From Loripinus fragilis (lineage: Eukaryota; Mollusca; Bivalvia; Lucinida; Lucinidae): a stretch of 64,000 nt of DNA. Both the position numbers and the translations under genes were made by a program. The stretch is from assembly GCA_964019695.1 (NCBI GenBank), contig OZ026526.1, forward strand, positions 12,235,754 through 12,299,753, read 5' to 3'. Positions 12,004 to 24,832 of this stretch are shown here, in pieces. The notes below the pieces were generated by a model, which saw only the letters and a program-made list of their open reading frames with translations, made no database searches and was not told the origin of the DNA. Positions within the stretch are counted from its first letter, which is position 1. Each line of letters starts with the position of its first letter.

Positions 12004-14179
12004 TCACAGGCGATGTTATTCAAAGGTTGTGTATTGCTTACATGTACATGTTATCCTGTCGTTAGCATTCTCTTTCCTGTGTAAATGCACAATCTACTTT
12101 GAGCATGCTCATTTGCAGGTACAGAAGCTGGGATTTCGCATGATGTACCTTTTCTTTCTTAAAACGGATTTGATTGTTTCGAGATTATCCATCTGGCACC
12201 GAGCTTTGAACAGGCACTAGCGAATCAGGCGCAATTTCCATTACATGTATATAATTATATATTTGAACTTTATGTAGCTGGTGAATTAGGGCGGTGCTAT
12301 GTTAACTGCACATAACTGTTGGTGCAATTTTGGTAGAGGGCATTATGAGGAACATATCTTTGAAATAATGATTGTTTGAGTATAGGAGATTCAGCGGATG
12401 TGGTTTAAGATGTTTCCATTTTAAGCGCGGGTGGTTATTATTTTCAGTGGAGCATAAACAATTTAATGCTATTCCATAGAATACATCACAAACTCTTCAG
12501 TGATTAACCACACCAGGACCAACGGACAAAGCTCCGGACCGAGAGTCACTAGGGTTAGGTAAAGCCTGTCTTTTTTTTTTATAAACCCTTGCTACAGATC
12601 AATCACCACTGTGACAACTGGGTTATTTTGACGAGTAAGGTAAATATATAGCATTCAAAAGATTCATTGGATGGGGTAATTTTTCCATGGAGCTAAGAAC
12701 AACATTTTTGGGAACGTTTGTGTGAAATTATTTTTGTTATGGGTCAGTGGTTCAGAATAAGTTGTTGTTTGAAGTTTTATTTTGTATTAGTACTGGTGGC
12801 TGGCTATACCGTTCAACTGTCCATATCGGTTTGTGCAATTTTGGTGTCTAGGGAGTTTTGAGGAACATTTTCTGTGACATTATTTGGGCCACAGATTTAG
12901 CAGTCAGGTGCATAACTTCCAAAAGTTAAAAAATATATCACTTAAAGCAGTTAACTTTTTTAGCAACAAAAACAAAAGTAACGTGTTTGAGTTAAACCGT
13001 CTTTTTTCATCTGCATATTCTGGATTTACTGCAATTTTCACGGTCATGTGGGTAATTTTATCTGAAAGACCTATTACATAGCTTTACGATTATGCAATTA
13101 ATTTGTGTACGCATCGTCTAGAAATTTGTACGCGAGGTCATTGAAGATCAGAATAACAAACTACTTTTTAACTTGAATAAGTTATATTTTTGACGACCTA
13201 AAATTTGACCTTGGCGTAAATAATTTCAGATGTAACCTAAATAAGTTACTTTCGATAGCCTCACTTTGAACTCATTGCTGAAAAGACACAATTTTAACTT
13301 CTTCAAGTGATATATATTGTAACTTTTACAGGTTATGCCCCTGACTGTTTAGAGAGTTGTTTGAATATATAATGGCCATTTGTTATCAATTGAGCAGTTT
13401 GGTAGAGGTGTATCATGGGGAACATTTCTGAGTTTGTAACAAAACAGCACGAAGAAATAACTAATAAATTTAAATAACATGTAGCAACGCCTTTATATAA
13501 CATGTAATAACATGTTATGCTTTTTCTTGTTATAACTATTGTGAGAGAAAATCTCGCGAATCGTGGCGATTCTCCACATGCGATTATTGTCGTGTTAAGT
13601 CTACCAGTATAACTGATTTTCCCAATTTTTAAAGAATTGTTTTGTTCTTATTAAATGGCGTTTCGCGGGCGGACCTATGATGGCCCGCCTTTAGTAGTAT
13701 TTGATCCTCTCTCCTCTCAACAACTAAAAATCAAACATTGTCAAAGGTGTACCCCCTATAAACTTTCTGGATCCGCGCATGAATAATAAAAACCGCACTT
13801 GAAACACATGTGCGCTTTACCAATACTTTCAAAAATAATCTCATAACATGTTTCAACAATAACCTTAATAAAAAGCATCTGAAACTTCTAGTTTGCCAAA
13901 AAAAAACAAGAAACTTGGTAAAATTACACAGGTCTCAGGAAACTGAACAAGAGAAAACAACATAAAATTAAGCAGTTTACTGACCTTGAATGTGTAAAGA
14001 GTATATGCACACATAAAGTGTATCCTTAATAAAGTTTACAAATACACGCAGAAATGGAAATAAAGATAAAATCAAAAACGAAACTGGTATGTTAAACCAT
14101 AGTATTTCTAATTTTTAATACGAGTTGTTAAAATATCGTGGATCCACGTAAGAATAAATTTTAGCTAATTATTTCAAAC
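12004..14179. other. Non-coding stretch with decayed dispersed repeats
   Basis: Related phrases of the form 'caattttggtagaggg..ttatgaggaacat' recur near 12325, 12838 and 13395, and inverted near 19545. They suggest remnants of one old dispersed family. 13740-13785 ends in 'ctggatccgcgcatg', the terminus of the GGATCCAG element family. No coding gene seen. Confidence 0.4.
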
Positions 14180-14419
14180 TTAAAGCGCCAAGAAAAAAAT
14201 GCATCTGAAAATGACGTCTGCTGATGTCGTCTGCTGCAAATAATTGCCTAACATTACTGACGAATTAAGTATAGAGGCAAACAGCATGGACCCAGAACAG
14301 ACTGCTCCTATAGGAGCGGTCTGATCTGGGTCCACACTGTTTGCCAAAGATGCTTCTTAAACATTTCAGCAGACGAGCAAAGCAGACGACTTTTGTTGCG
14401 ATTGGCGCATTAAGGGTTA
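14180..14419. mobile_element. AGCAGACGA palindromic MITE, copy 1
   Basis: A near-palindrome. The ends read TTAAAGCGCCAAG and CGCATTAAGGGTTAA; internal arms contain CAGCAGACGA/TCGTCTGCTG; the centre is CTCCTATAGGAG flanked by CAGACTG-type arms. Other copies occur in the window at 16721, 21922, 22678, 26228 and 52535, with fragments at 26797, 37361 and 39351. Confidence 0.75.
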
Positions 14420-14976
14420 ACACAGTATGTAAACTGAAATAAACATCCTGTACCGTTCCTCCGCTAGCTCACGCCTTATAAACATGAATAACAGCACTCG
14501 TGCGTAAACAGTAGTCGGAAAATGCGTGTATTTAGGTATATGTACACGTTTCGATTTATATTGTTAGCGATACAGACAATACAAGGTTTGAAAAGCCATT
14601 TTATCTATTTTATTCCGTTTTATTCCATGAATTTAACGGTTTCCTCCTTTGCATTTTGCATTGTTAAAAAACGACTTGCTCACAATCAGAGCCGTTCTGT
14701 GTCGAAAACTAGCTTAAATGCCAGGTTGCACGGTTTTAGTGGAATTGGCAATCACATGTATACATGATTACATTGTTGTAACTGTAACAGTTACTAAGAT
14801 CTATGGCAATATGAATTTTAATAGGTGGGCCCTCGCAATTACAGCTGTACCAACAACTCTCACATCACGATTTCCGACAACTGGTTACGCACGAGTGCTG
14901 TAATTCATAATGTATAAGGCGTGAGCTAGGAGGAGCGGGTACAGGATGTTTATTTCAGTTTACATACTGTGGTTAA
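14417..14976. mobile_element. MITE with about 100-bp terminal inverted repeats
   Basis: The left arm, from TTAACACAGTATGTAAACTG, matches the inverted right arm ending CAGTTTACATACTGTGGTTA. Similarity extends about 100 bp inwards and includes 'agcactcgtgcg'. The middle ~350 bp has no recognisable gene. It abuts the previous MITE. Confidence 0.7.
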
Positions 14977-15323
14977 TGTACATGCACAGCCATCTAGTGG
15001 AGCCAGCAATCTACCATTGAGTCCGAACTGAATCCATTTTAGTGTGCGAGCAGCGATGATGCCTTTGCGAGACTGCATGTCATGGGTAGGCTAGTCTTAG
15101 CCTTTACTGCTCGCGTTTGCGATAAATACAAAATTCTCATTTTAATCATCTCATGGCCTAATTATAAAACTTCACTAAAATGCGGGCTAACGAAAAATAA
15201 AAACACTTTCTGGTGGGGTGGTACCTGTTCCCTTATTTTCCTGCAATAATTTTTTGACAATCAGTTGTCTAATATCAAAATGAATCTAATATGCGTGTAA
15301 AAACAAATACAACAAAACAAGTG

Positions 15324-15546
15324 CATGCGCGGATCCAGAGGAGGGGGATAGGGGGTCCGAACCCCTCCTTGGAAAATCACAAGTTCTATATTTTTCTATG
15401 CAAATTAGCATTCCTGGAAAAAATTGGACCTCCTTGGAAAATGTTGGACCCCCTCTAGAACCTTGTAAAATTATAGTTTGCCTTAAAATATACCATTGGA
15501 CCATCTCTGTAAAACTGTAAAAATTAGTTGAAGACTTAAAAACAAA
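15324..15546. mobile_element. GGATCCAG-type repeat, copy 1
   Basis: Begins GCATGCGCGGATCCAGAGG and contains 'ttggaaaatgttggaccccct'-like blocks. It shares this order with the copy at 43243-43442. Related ends occur at 38955, 41576 and 43626. Confidence 0.6.
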
Positions 15547-15600
15547 CAAAAAACGTTGTCAGACCTTTCATCTGTCACAGACCACAGGCCAAACCACGGC

Positions 15601-16466
15601 ACCGTGGGTTGGTCTATGGTTTGTGATTGTGACATGGCCTGTGGTCTGTGATTGTACCGTGTGTTGGCCTGTGGTCTGTGATTGTGGCATGGCCTGTGGT
15701 CTGTGGTTGTGACATGGCCTGTGGTCTGTGATTGTGACATAGGCTGTGGTCTGTGATTGCACCGTGGGTTGGCCTGTCGTCTGTGATTGTGACATTGCCT
15801 GTGGTCTGTGAATTCAGAGTGGGTTGGCCTGTCGTCTGTGATTGTGACATGGCCTGAGGTCTGTGATTGTGACAATGGCTGTTGTCTGTGATTGCACCGT
15901 GGGGTTGTCTGTGGTCTGTGATTGTGACATGGCCTGTGGTCTGTGATTGCACCTCGGGTTGGCCTGTGGTCTGTGATTGTGATATGACCTGTGGTCTGTG
16001 ATTGCGACATGACCTGTGGTCTGTGATTGTGACATGACCTGTGGTCTGTGATTGTGACATGACCTGTGGTCTGTGATTGTGACATGGCCTGTGGTCTGTG
16101 ATTGTGACATGACTTGTGGTCTGTGATTGCACCGTAAGTTGGCCTGTGGCCTGTGATTGTGACATGGCCTGTGGTCTGTGATTGCACCGTAAGTTGGCCT
16201 GTGGTCTGTGATTGTGACATAGGCTGTGGTCTGTGAATGCACCGTGGGTTGGCCTGTGGCCTGTGATTGTGACATGGCCTGTGGTCTGTGATTGCACCGT
16301 TAGTTGGCCTGTGGTCTGTGATTGTGACATTGCCTGTGGTCTGTGATTGCACCGTAAGTTGGCCTGTGGTCTATGATTGTGACATAGGCTGTGGTCTGTG
16401 AATGCACCGTGGGTTGGCCTATGGCCTGTGATTGTGACATGGCCTGTGGTCTGTGATTGCACCGTT
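15601..16466. repeat. Minisatellite of 25- and 30-bp units
   Basis: Tandem units built on 'ggcctgtggtctgtgatt' followed by either 'gtgacat' (25 bp) or 'gcaccgtgggtt' (30 bp). About 30 units are present. The long frames across it (QSQTTGHVTITDHRP-like) open only because the repeat lacks stop codons, so I do not call them genes. Confidence 0.9.
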
Positions 16467-16556
16467 TATTTTATTTTTTTGAGATTTGATTTTGATATCA
16501 GAATGAGTCAGGCCACATTTCGCAATCATCCTTGGGTTAAGAGTTAAAAGTAGTAT

Positions 16557-16960
16557 TATTAAGCTTTTGGGTCACTGTAAAGGCGGCACCTCATGAATGC
16601 GTCATTAAGACTGATTTACCTTAGACATAGGTAAAAGCTGAGAATGAGGCATGGTTTTATTCGAAAGTAATTGGATCATCTTGTTCCATAACACCTCAGT
16701 AAAGACACAAAACATATTATTTAACCATTAAAACGCCTGCAAATAAATGCATCCGAAAATGTCTGTTTATTGGCTAACGTAAGTATGGGGGCAAACAGTG
16801 TGGACCCAGGCCAGACTGCTCATACAGGAGCAGTCTGATCTGCATCTACACTGTTTATCGAAGAGGTTTCAAAACATTTCAGCAGACGATAAAAGCAGAC
16901 GACCTTTGTTGCATTGGCACTCTTAGGGTTGATAATTTGAGTGTGAGTGTATATGTGGTA
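16557..16960. mobile_element. Composite MITE related to 22520-23034
   Basis: Starts 'cactgtaaaggcggcacctc' and then follows the same order as 22545 onwards (CTCATGAATGCG, TAGGTAAAAGCTGA, GTTTTATTC). It contains an AGCAGACGA-type palindrome at 16721-16931. The right terminus is degraded. Confidence 0.5.
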
Positions 16961-17185
16961 TATGGTCTTATTAGACATTTTTACCCACAGGCTGACACCT
17001 TACGCTTACACCTTACACTGACTTTATGTGTGCAGTGTATTGTGCATTTGCGGTCAACTTTTTAATTTTTACAAAACAAACTTTTATGCAGATATGTTGT
17101 CTTATATGCTTTAGTGCATTATGAAAAGGCTGTATCTATAGAATGTTCTGCTATATATATCGTCACTAAACCTAATGTGAATTAA

Positions 17186-17681
17186 CAGGGTGGGTAGTCA
17201 CGTGGTTTTTGCTTGGATACACTGTACGGATGTTCGAATACACTGTACGGACATTCTGATCGAATGTAGGTAGATTTCTCTATGTTTTCTCGTCTATACC
17301 CAGAAAGTTATATACCATTTTCCAGCCTACATTTTCCCCTATCAAACGCTACCAGGATAGCATCTTTAAGCTTCTTACTTTGAGTACTACTCTGTCACAA
17401 ATGTTGTCCGTACAGCTTATTTCCAAATTCAGGCCCGATCTTCGCCGCTAAAAAAATTGTGACAGAGTCTGTACTCAAAGTAAGAAGCTTTATGAGGATA
17501 TCCTGGCATCGTCAGATCGGGAAAAATGGGGGCTGGAAAATGGTGTATAACTTTCTGTGTAACGATGAAAAAAGCACACAGAAATATCTACTTACTTTTG
17601 CTTAAAACATCGGTGTGGAAAGAAGTCCGCCATTTTTCCGTACAGTGTATCCTAACAGAAACCACGTGACTACCCACCCTG
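17186..17681. mobile_element. Hairpin MITE with 5-bp target duplication ATTAA
   Basis: Termini CAGGGTGGGTAGTCACGTGG and its reverse complement. ATTAA occurs on both sides (17181-17185, 17682-17686). The arms pair over much of the 496-bp length ('ttactttgagtac' at 17378 and 'gtactcaaagtaa' at 17471). Each end carries a CACGTG E-box. Confidence 0.8.
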
Positions 17682-18949
17682 ATTAAGAGTGATGACCGCA
17701 AAACTTAAATGACATTTTTCTGGGAATTACAAATATTTCAGCCACTATTTTCATGTACTTTAAGCGAATAAAGAACTTCATATATATGGACAATACTCTG
17801 CCCTGGGTTACATATAACAACCTCCGAGCAAACAAGACATCTTGGGGTAATAGAAGTTATTGACCACAAAAACACAATCGCTATATTACACGCTCTGGTT
17901 AAGATATTCGGGGATTTTCTCAGAATACGCAGGATAACTTTACATGTACATCGGTACGGTCTATGCGCCTGCAGTTTAAAGTTGTCAGACACTGTATTGC
18001 AGAGTATATCCGTTATCTATAATAACCTTTGCTCGTCATTTCACATGCTTTACAGTCATGACTATATCCTCCGATTTATGGCGTAAAGAAAGGCGCCCAT
18101 TGTCCTTATAAATTTCACCCATACTGTTTAGGACACATAAAAATATGAGATTCTTCCATTAAACATTGACTGCTGCACCGATGATTTCTCTCTTGTGTGG
18201 AATATCCTACATTTACATGTACCTCGGCGGATGTATATAGAATATGGCGAATAACCTACATGTACATGTACCTCAGCGGATGCCTATGGAATAACCTACA
18301 TGTACATGTACCGAACAGCTGTACATAATTGGATGCTGAATTCACCTTTTTAGAAATGGCGAACCGAATGCCTCAAGATTTTGCACCATTCCACACATGC
18401 TTCTATATTGCCAATGTAACTGACGAGATTAACTCTTTCCGCTTTAGTGGCGAGTTGTGTCTTCGGCTAAAGTTTAGAGCCAGATCAGACTGACACTATG
18501 AACTTTGTAACAATTTTACATTCTGGTGGTATTCTGGATTATGTTTTAAAATTACCAATTTAGAGAAAATGAGCAGACTTCAAAAAAGCATGCAAAATTA
18601 CCCAGCATGCAAATATGTTAACTGAATTAGAAGTATCCCGTTTTCAACACTGTAGACAATGTGGATTAAGGATGGTTTTGAACTTCAGCTACGGTCTTTT
18701 TGAAGTTATCAGACTGTTCCATGGCATGTGAAAACATTCACAGTCATGTATGTGATGATCTGTGGTGCTCATGAAATAGCATGCAAATAATGGTGGCGTC
18801 AACTATTTTCAGCATAGAATATATTTGTAAGCGCAGTTCAAGATTTAAAAGCGATATTTGGTCCATCTTTCTTTAATCTAAAGGCTATTCTGTTCACGAT
18901 ATGTGAGGTATAACATCGGGCAGGCGGCGATGCTTAAACCTGAGAGTCC
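17682..18949. other. Non-coding stretch with a short tandem repeat
   Basis: 18206-18320 holds about three copies of a 45-50 bp unit containing 'acctacatgtacatgtacc' and 'cggatg'. No gene recognised in the rest. Confidence 0.45.
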
Positions 18950-19165
18950 ATAAAATACCACAACCACATACTGCAGACCAACCAACCACACCGTGAGGAA
19001 GAGACACGGAACACTTACAGTCGCATAACTGCAAGTAAACAGCAACCAGCTCTCTCTTCCCTAGCGGAATGATTGCAAAACTAGAATTGATACCAAGTAC
19101 TGCATAGAAAAACTAGCACAAAACACAAAACTCCCACAATTAGAGCAACAATAAACTGAGCTTAA
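18950..19165 (+). repeat. Dispersed repeat, 5' part (interrupted copy)
   Basis: Matches 60730-60950: 'caaccagctctctcttccc' is identical in both. The second half of the same repeat resumes at 20195, so about 1 kb of other sequence has split this copy. Confidence 0.6.
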
Positions 19166-20194
19166 TGTGCACGACCCGTGGTGAACGTATATCTTAGAAA
19201 CAACATTTTAAAGTTAAATAAGTTTTTACTGCTCTGACTATGCCGAGATTGAAGAAAGCGAGAGCATTATTGGGGATATATTGCAGTTGCGGTTCACATA
19301 CATTCGCCTGAGATTCGAACTAGTTTTCTATCTTGCTGAAAATGGTTGAGAAAGGGATAGTGTTGAATTTGGGGGTGAAATAGTTTTAAGATATTCTAGT
19401 ATAGAGGTCCAAAATATCATATTTGAGTTTAAAATCATGATAAATGAGTAAATTTCAGCTAAAGAGACTTGTAGGGTGAGTATTTCTACAAGTTGAAATG
19501 AAAGGCGAAACTGGTACAAATGCAAAATAATTTCGCAGAAATGTTCCTCACAATACTCTCTAACAAAATTGCCTTTAAGTTAATAACTTTGCTCCGCCAA
19601 ACAAGCTGGCTACAAGAGCTGTAGATAAGAAATATATCTAAATGGCATATTCTCTCGAGCCACTGGTCCCGATTCTAAAAAAAATCACACGAAGGTTTAT
19701 TATAAGGTCATCTTGTAAAATTTCTCAATCGGTTCTAATCAGCTTAACAAAATGACTACCAGAGTTAAAATAAGAACACCACTTAACACAACATCAGCTA
19801 CTCAGCTATTTTTGAAGAATCCGAATAATTATATTATACCAGTGTCAAGGATAAGCATGGAATTTTTTATCAAAATACATGTATAACATGCCGTTCAAAG
19901 TTATGAGCATTTTCACTAAAAAACCTCGACCGGCCAAAATGATGCTTGACAAAGCGTCGTCACCGTTTTACATACCAGCGTCTAAACAATGTTAAAATGA
20001 ATAAATAATAAGTATGCAAAAATTGATCGAAATATACCATGTGGTTTAAGATTTATGAGCATTTATACTAACTGAACATTACCCGCCTGACAGATGCTCG
20101 GCAAAACCTTGTCTGTCAAACAAAACTGTTGACATTATACATATGCAAAATTTGATCAAACTATACCATCTGGTTATAAAGTTAGGAGCAATCA
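19166..20194. other. Sequence splitting the dispersed repeat
   Basis: Contains a remnant of the 'gaggaacat' family (inverted, about 19535-19575). From about 19860 it has two diverged units of a repeat ('aaagttatgagcattttcact' and similar) also present at 55640-55910. No gene. Confidence 0.4.
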
Positions 20195-20600
20195 ACAACG
20201 ACAGAACCACCGCCAAAGAATGGACAGCAGCGGAAGCTACTGGTGGCTTAGATGCGTTATGGCGCCAAATCTGTGCTCTGAATTCTGCTGGGTTTCTTTT
20301 AAAACACAAACGTGTTAAGCTCGAATAGAGGATTTCCAACTTATGCCAAACATTATCACAGAGAAACAAACTATCAATGATTTGGCGAAACAAAGAAAAT
20401 GGCTCACAGAGAGTTAGAATTAAAGAGAATCTCGCAAGTTGAACCACGGTGGGCCCAGCTGAAAACAAGCATAAGGAGGCAGCATAGAGACGAAAGTATC
20501 TGAGACTGAGGTCTGATCCATCGTGATGCAATTAAAGTGGAAACCATAGTTAAACCGTGATTTGGTTTTCTACCAGGTATACTGACTGTCGCAATGTATT
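20195..20600 (+). repeat. Dispersed repeat, 3' part
   Basis: Matches 60950-61380 in order ('cagaaccaccgcc', 'gaacggacagcag'-like, 'ccacggtggg', 'aaaccgtgatt'). The frames in it are diverged and without domains. Confidence 0.6.
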
Positions 20601-20795
20601 GAATTGCTGACCTCCAATGCAGTGGTAGTACAGTTTCAATAAATAGACTACCTTCCACTGTTTCTGGTGTACATGCAAGGTTCTGGCCAGCCCAGCTTAC
20701 CGTGATGGTGATTGACTTGTGATAAAGAAAGAAGTACGAACCTAAAACACATTTACCACATGACATTCTGCAATCCCAAGATAGATTGCACACCA

Positions 20796-21660
20796 AATTT
20801 GGAATCCCTAGCTCAAATAATATAGGTGAAATGCTTTGGACACAATTGTTTTAAAACTAGGTCAGAGGTCAAGGTCATAGTGACCCAAAAAGTGGTACGC
20901 GACACTCTGTCAGCCCAAGATGCATCATCACACCTTATTTGGAATTCCTTCCTCAAAGAATATAGAAGTAATGCACTAGACTTGATGCCAATTCTAGAAA
21001 CTAAGTCAGAGGTTAAGGTCACAGTGACCAAAAATGGAACAGGACAATCCGTCATTCCAAGATGCATTCACACACCAAATTGCCACCAGAGATGCATTTA
21101 CACACCAAATTTGGAATTTCTACCCCTAAGAAAATAAGAGATGTGCTCCAGGCACAATAATTCTTAAAACAAGGTCAGAGGTCAAGGTCAAGGTCACAGT
21201 GACTCGAAAATGGTACGTGACACTCCGTCATCCCAGAATGCATTTACATACAAAATTTGGAATTCCTACCTCAAAGAATATAGGAGATATGCACCAGACT
21301 CAAAGTGGTTTCTAGAAACTAGGTCAGAGGTCAAGGTCAATGTCACAGGGACCCAAGGATGGTGCGCGACGCTTTGTCATCTCAAGATGCATCCAAATAC
21401 TAAATTTGGGATTCCTCCAAATACCAAATTTGGGAATCCTTCCTTAAATATTATAGGATATATGCTCCGGACACGATTATTCTGAAAACTAGATCAAGGT
21501 CAAGGTCACAGTGACCTGAAAATATTACGAGACACTTTGCTATCTCAATATGCATCCCCACGCCAAATTTGAAATTCCTACCTAAAAGAATATAGGAGAT
21601 ATGCACTGGACAGGAAGCAGGACGGACGGACGGACTGATGGACGGACGGCGGGATGGGCA
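20796..21660. repeat. Tandem array of ~165-190 bp units, ending in GGAC repeats
   Basis: About five diverged units, each with 'aggtcagaggtcaaggtca', 'cagtgac', 'gacactccgtcat' and 'ccaaatttggaatt'-like blocks. 21610-21655 is a GGAC-rich simple repeat. The open frames are repeat products. Confidence 0.75.
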
Positions 21661-21921
21661 GTGCGATTACTATACGCCTCCCAAAGTTCCTTTGAGGGCA
21701 TAGAAAACAGTTTTGTTAAAAAAAAATGAGCTCTTGATCACCGCAAACCCAGTGCGTATAAACAGTACGTCATTGAATAAAGCCTGAATCGCAGTCCGAT
21801 GGTCGCTGTTTTGTAATTTTGGTATCAAAATGAATGTTGAGATGTTCCCTAAATTTAAATCCGCAGTCAGTTATCCGCTATCAGCAGTTCGCTTTGTGGG
21901 TAAAAATGTCTAATACCTATG

Positions 21922-22168
21922 TTAACCCTTAATCCGCCAATCACAACAAAATTCGTCTGCTTTTCTCGTCTGCTGAAATATTTAAGAAGCCTCTACAGCA
22001 AACAGTGTGGACCCAGATCAGACTGCTCCTATAGAAGCAGTCTGTTCTGGGTCCACGCTATTTGATTCTATACTTAATTCGTCAGTAATGCAGGGCAATT
22101 ATTTGCAGCAGACGACTTCAGCAGATGATATTTTCAGATGCATTTTTTTCTTTGCGCTTTAAGGGTTA
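21922..22168. mobile_element. AGCAGACGA palindromic MITE, copy
   Basis: Ends TTAACCCTTAAT.. and ..GCGCTTTAAGGGTTAA; centre GCTCCTATAGAAGC. The following 22169-22275 resembles the right end of the 22520-23034 composite, so this may be part of a larger insertion. Confidence 0.75.
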
Positions 22169-22519
22169 AATCTTAACCAAATTATAAATATTATCTGAAC
22201 TCCCTTCTTGAGCAGATAAAATAGTCGAACTACGCCCAGATATGAATATAAAAGCTGCCGCCAATACAGTGACCCGATAGCTTAATAATACACGATAAAG
22301 GTGCGGGTCGTTTATAATGAAAGCGTGATCACTCAGCAAGTGACTTTAGAAATAACGTAGGTTTAAACCGCAGGAACTAGTCACAGATTTTTTTTTAGAA
22401 AAAAAAATGTAGACGTGTATCGCTAAAAATAGCTAAGGGTTTGTATTGTGACTTTCCTGTTGTTTGAATAATATTTTATTAGTAAATAGACAAGTATATT
22501 GCAGTAAAAGGATATAATG

Positions 22520-23034
22520 GTATTACTTGACTTTTCGCTTACTGTAAAGGCGGCGCCTCATGAATGCGAAATTAGGACTAGTCAACCTTAGGCATAGGTA
22601 AAAGCTGAAAAGGAGGCGTGGTTTTATTCAAAAGTAACTGTATTAGCATCTTGTGCCACCACCTCAGTCATTATTTAGTCCTTAAAACGCCAGCAAAATA
22701 ACTGCATCTGAAAATGTCTAGTTAACATAAGCAGGGAGGCAAACATTGTGGACCCAGATCAGACTGCTCCTACAGGAGCAGTCTTATCTGGGTTCACATT
22801 GTTTATCTATGAGACTCAAATAGTTTAGTGGAAGACAAAAACATTTTGTGATTATGCGCTTTTAGGGTTAATAAATGTGAGTTCAGTGTGTATACGGTTA
22901 GGATTTTCATGAAATGCACGCACGTTTGCACGGCTCAAAAAGCTTATTAACTCTTTACCAACTGAAATAGCTGAACCACACCCAGATATGAATATTAAAG
23001 TTGCCGCCTTTACAGTAAGCGCAAAGTCAAGTAA
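22520..23034. mobile_element. TIR element containing an AGCAGACGA palindrome
   Basis: The left end 'attacttgacttttcgctta' is mirrored at 23005-23034. The core at 22678-22870 is an AGCAGACGA-type palindrome. The arrangement matches 16557-16960, so the composite probably moved as one unit. Confidence 0.6.
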
Positions 23035-23723
23035 TATATTACAGTAAAAGGATATAATGGTACAGGATCTGACATTTAGCAATCTTTTATATTAAGTCAT
23101 CTCCTCTTACAAGTTGGACCATACAATAGTACGTAAGAATGGCGATGTCAACCAATATAAATGATACATTTAAGAAATGAATTCGATTTTTGGAATGTTC
23201 GTGGATTACTTATATTAACATTTTATTATAAATATCTAAAATATAAAAAAAAATGTTTTTAATTTAGGAATAAAAAGAATGTATTTAAAATATAATCGTA
23301 TTGACGGTTCAGTCGGAGTGTGAAATGGAAAAGTGGAAAAGCCAGCTCTTGATTTTTTTTCTGAGTAACTTATTTCCTGATAGTATTCGTATGTTTTTTT
23401 TACAATAAACGTCACTGGCAATGACCAAACGAATTACGTCTGAGCGGAAATCATACCGTGACAGAGTATGAAATGAGCGGCAAAACATACAGTCAAAAGA
23501 GCGGATGGAAAAATCATACAAATGAGCGAATTTTCCAGGTAATGACCAGGTTTGACCAGTTTATAACCAGGTAATGACCCCTTTCGTTCGCCATATACAT
23601 GTAGTAATATAACAACATAAACTATTACTTTATGTTGCCCCCCCCCCCCCAGCTCACCAAAGGGGTGGTGGAAGTAAGAGTTTGAGCAGGATATAATTGT
23701 GTTTTTTTTCGTTTTAAATACCT
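23035..23723. other. No recognised feature
   Basis: AT-rich. Contains a C run at 23639-23650. No convincing exon. Confidence 0.4.
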
Positions 23724-23822
23724 GCATGTTGATTTAAAACTGTCATGTTGATTTAAAACTGTCATGTTGATTTAATATGGTCATGTTGATTTAATATTGT
23801 CATGTTGATTTAAAACTGTCAA
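23724..23822. repeat. Short tandem repeat, ~20-bp unit
   Basis: Five copies of 'catgttgatttaaaactgt' with the variant 'aatatggt/aatattgt' in two of them. Confidence 0.85.
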
Positions 23823-24832
23823 TAAAAACGAAAAATGTTGGATGGGCCGTGTAGAATTGTGCATTAAAATGCACATGAAATGGTTCTGCCGCAGTATTTG
23901 TTCTTTGTTGTTTAATTGGATTTAAGCCCAAATTTCTGGAGGGAATTTCGAGTGAGATGTTACATAGTTTAAGTCTGCATATTTTGAACAGCGGTGATCT
24001 TCCGGCAGGGCAGACATTACATCTTCACAGAAACTTTCGTCTACATCAGAAGGACAGAAGAAATGGAGTCCAAACGAGTGTTTCAGCCATTACCTGCTCA
24101 ATACTCATGAAATATCATACCTTATTTCTTACAAAAATTAGGAAAGATGTCGCGAGAATTGTCGGTAACTGGACATCTCGGCCCCTAACAAACTCGGCCC
24201 CTAACCAACTCGGCCCCTGACCAACTCGGCCCCCACAAACTCGGCCCCTAACCAACTTGGCCCCTAATAATAGTAATATCTATTGATAATCATTAACTGG
24301 AAACAATGAACCTATATTATGAGCTAGTATATCTCAGTTCATGTAATTTCCACTTTATTTAGTGCCCTAGCTCAAAACTAGCTCATTCAGCTTTAGGACT
24401 CACAATTAACAGTAGTTTAATCAAGTAGGCTTGGGACTAGACGTCGATGTATTCCCTTACATGTATCTATCAAATAAAGCATGCGTTTGGGGTGCTCACA
24501 CATACATTTTAGTTGGAAAAAAGAAAACAATTTTCAGTTATGCACTCTTATCTGGCGGTCCTGCTATCTTTTCTTTCTTTGTTTCTTAGAGTTCGTCCGT
24601 TGATTTGTCGGACCACCCGGATAAACCGGTAAAAGGGGGACAATGGATAAAATGTTCTAAACACTAAATATCACCAACACCAGTGTACAATATTACACAG
24701 TGAGTAATCAATTGAATATAAGTCTCCCAACACCACAAGAAGTTCTATGTACAAGAATGAGCTTTTTCAGTTAGTTTCAAAAGTCTCATACACCTTCACC
24801 TGAAGTTCTATGTACAAATTGAGCTATTACAT

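Noticed and set aside
15483..16462. Overlapping 280-residue frames of QSQTTGHVTITDHRP repeats
   Set aside because: All frames of the 25/30-bp minisatellite are open; this reflects the absence of stop triplets, not a gene.
15601..16466. CRISPR-like array
   Set aside because: Repeats are contiguous with no unique spacers, and the DNA is eukaryotic.
20079..21485. Several 80-150 residue frames on both strands
   Set aside because: They lie in the dispersed repeat and in the ~175-bp tandem array and mirror each other on opposite strands.
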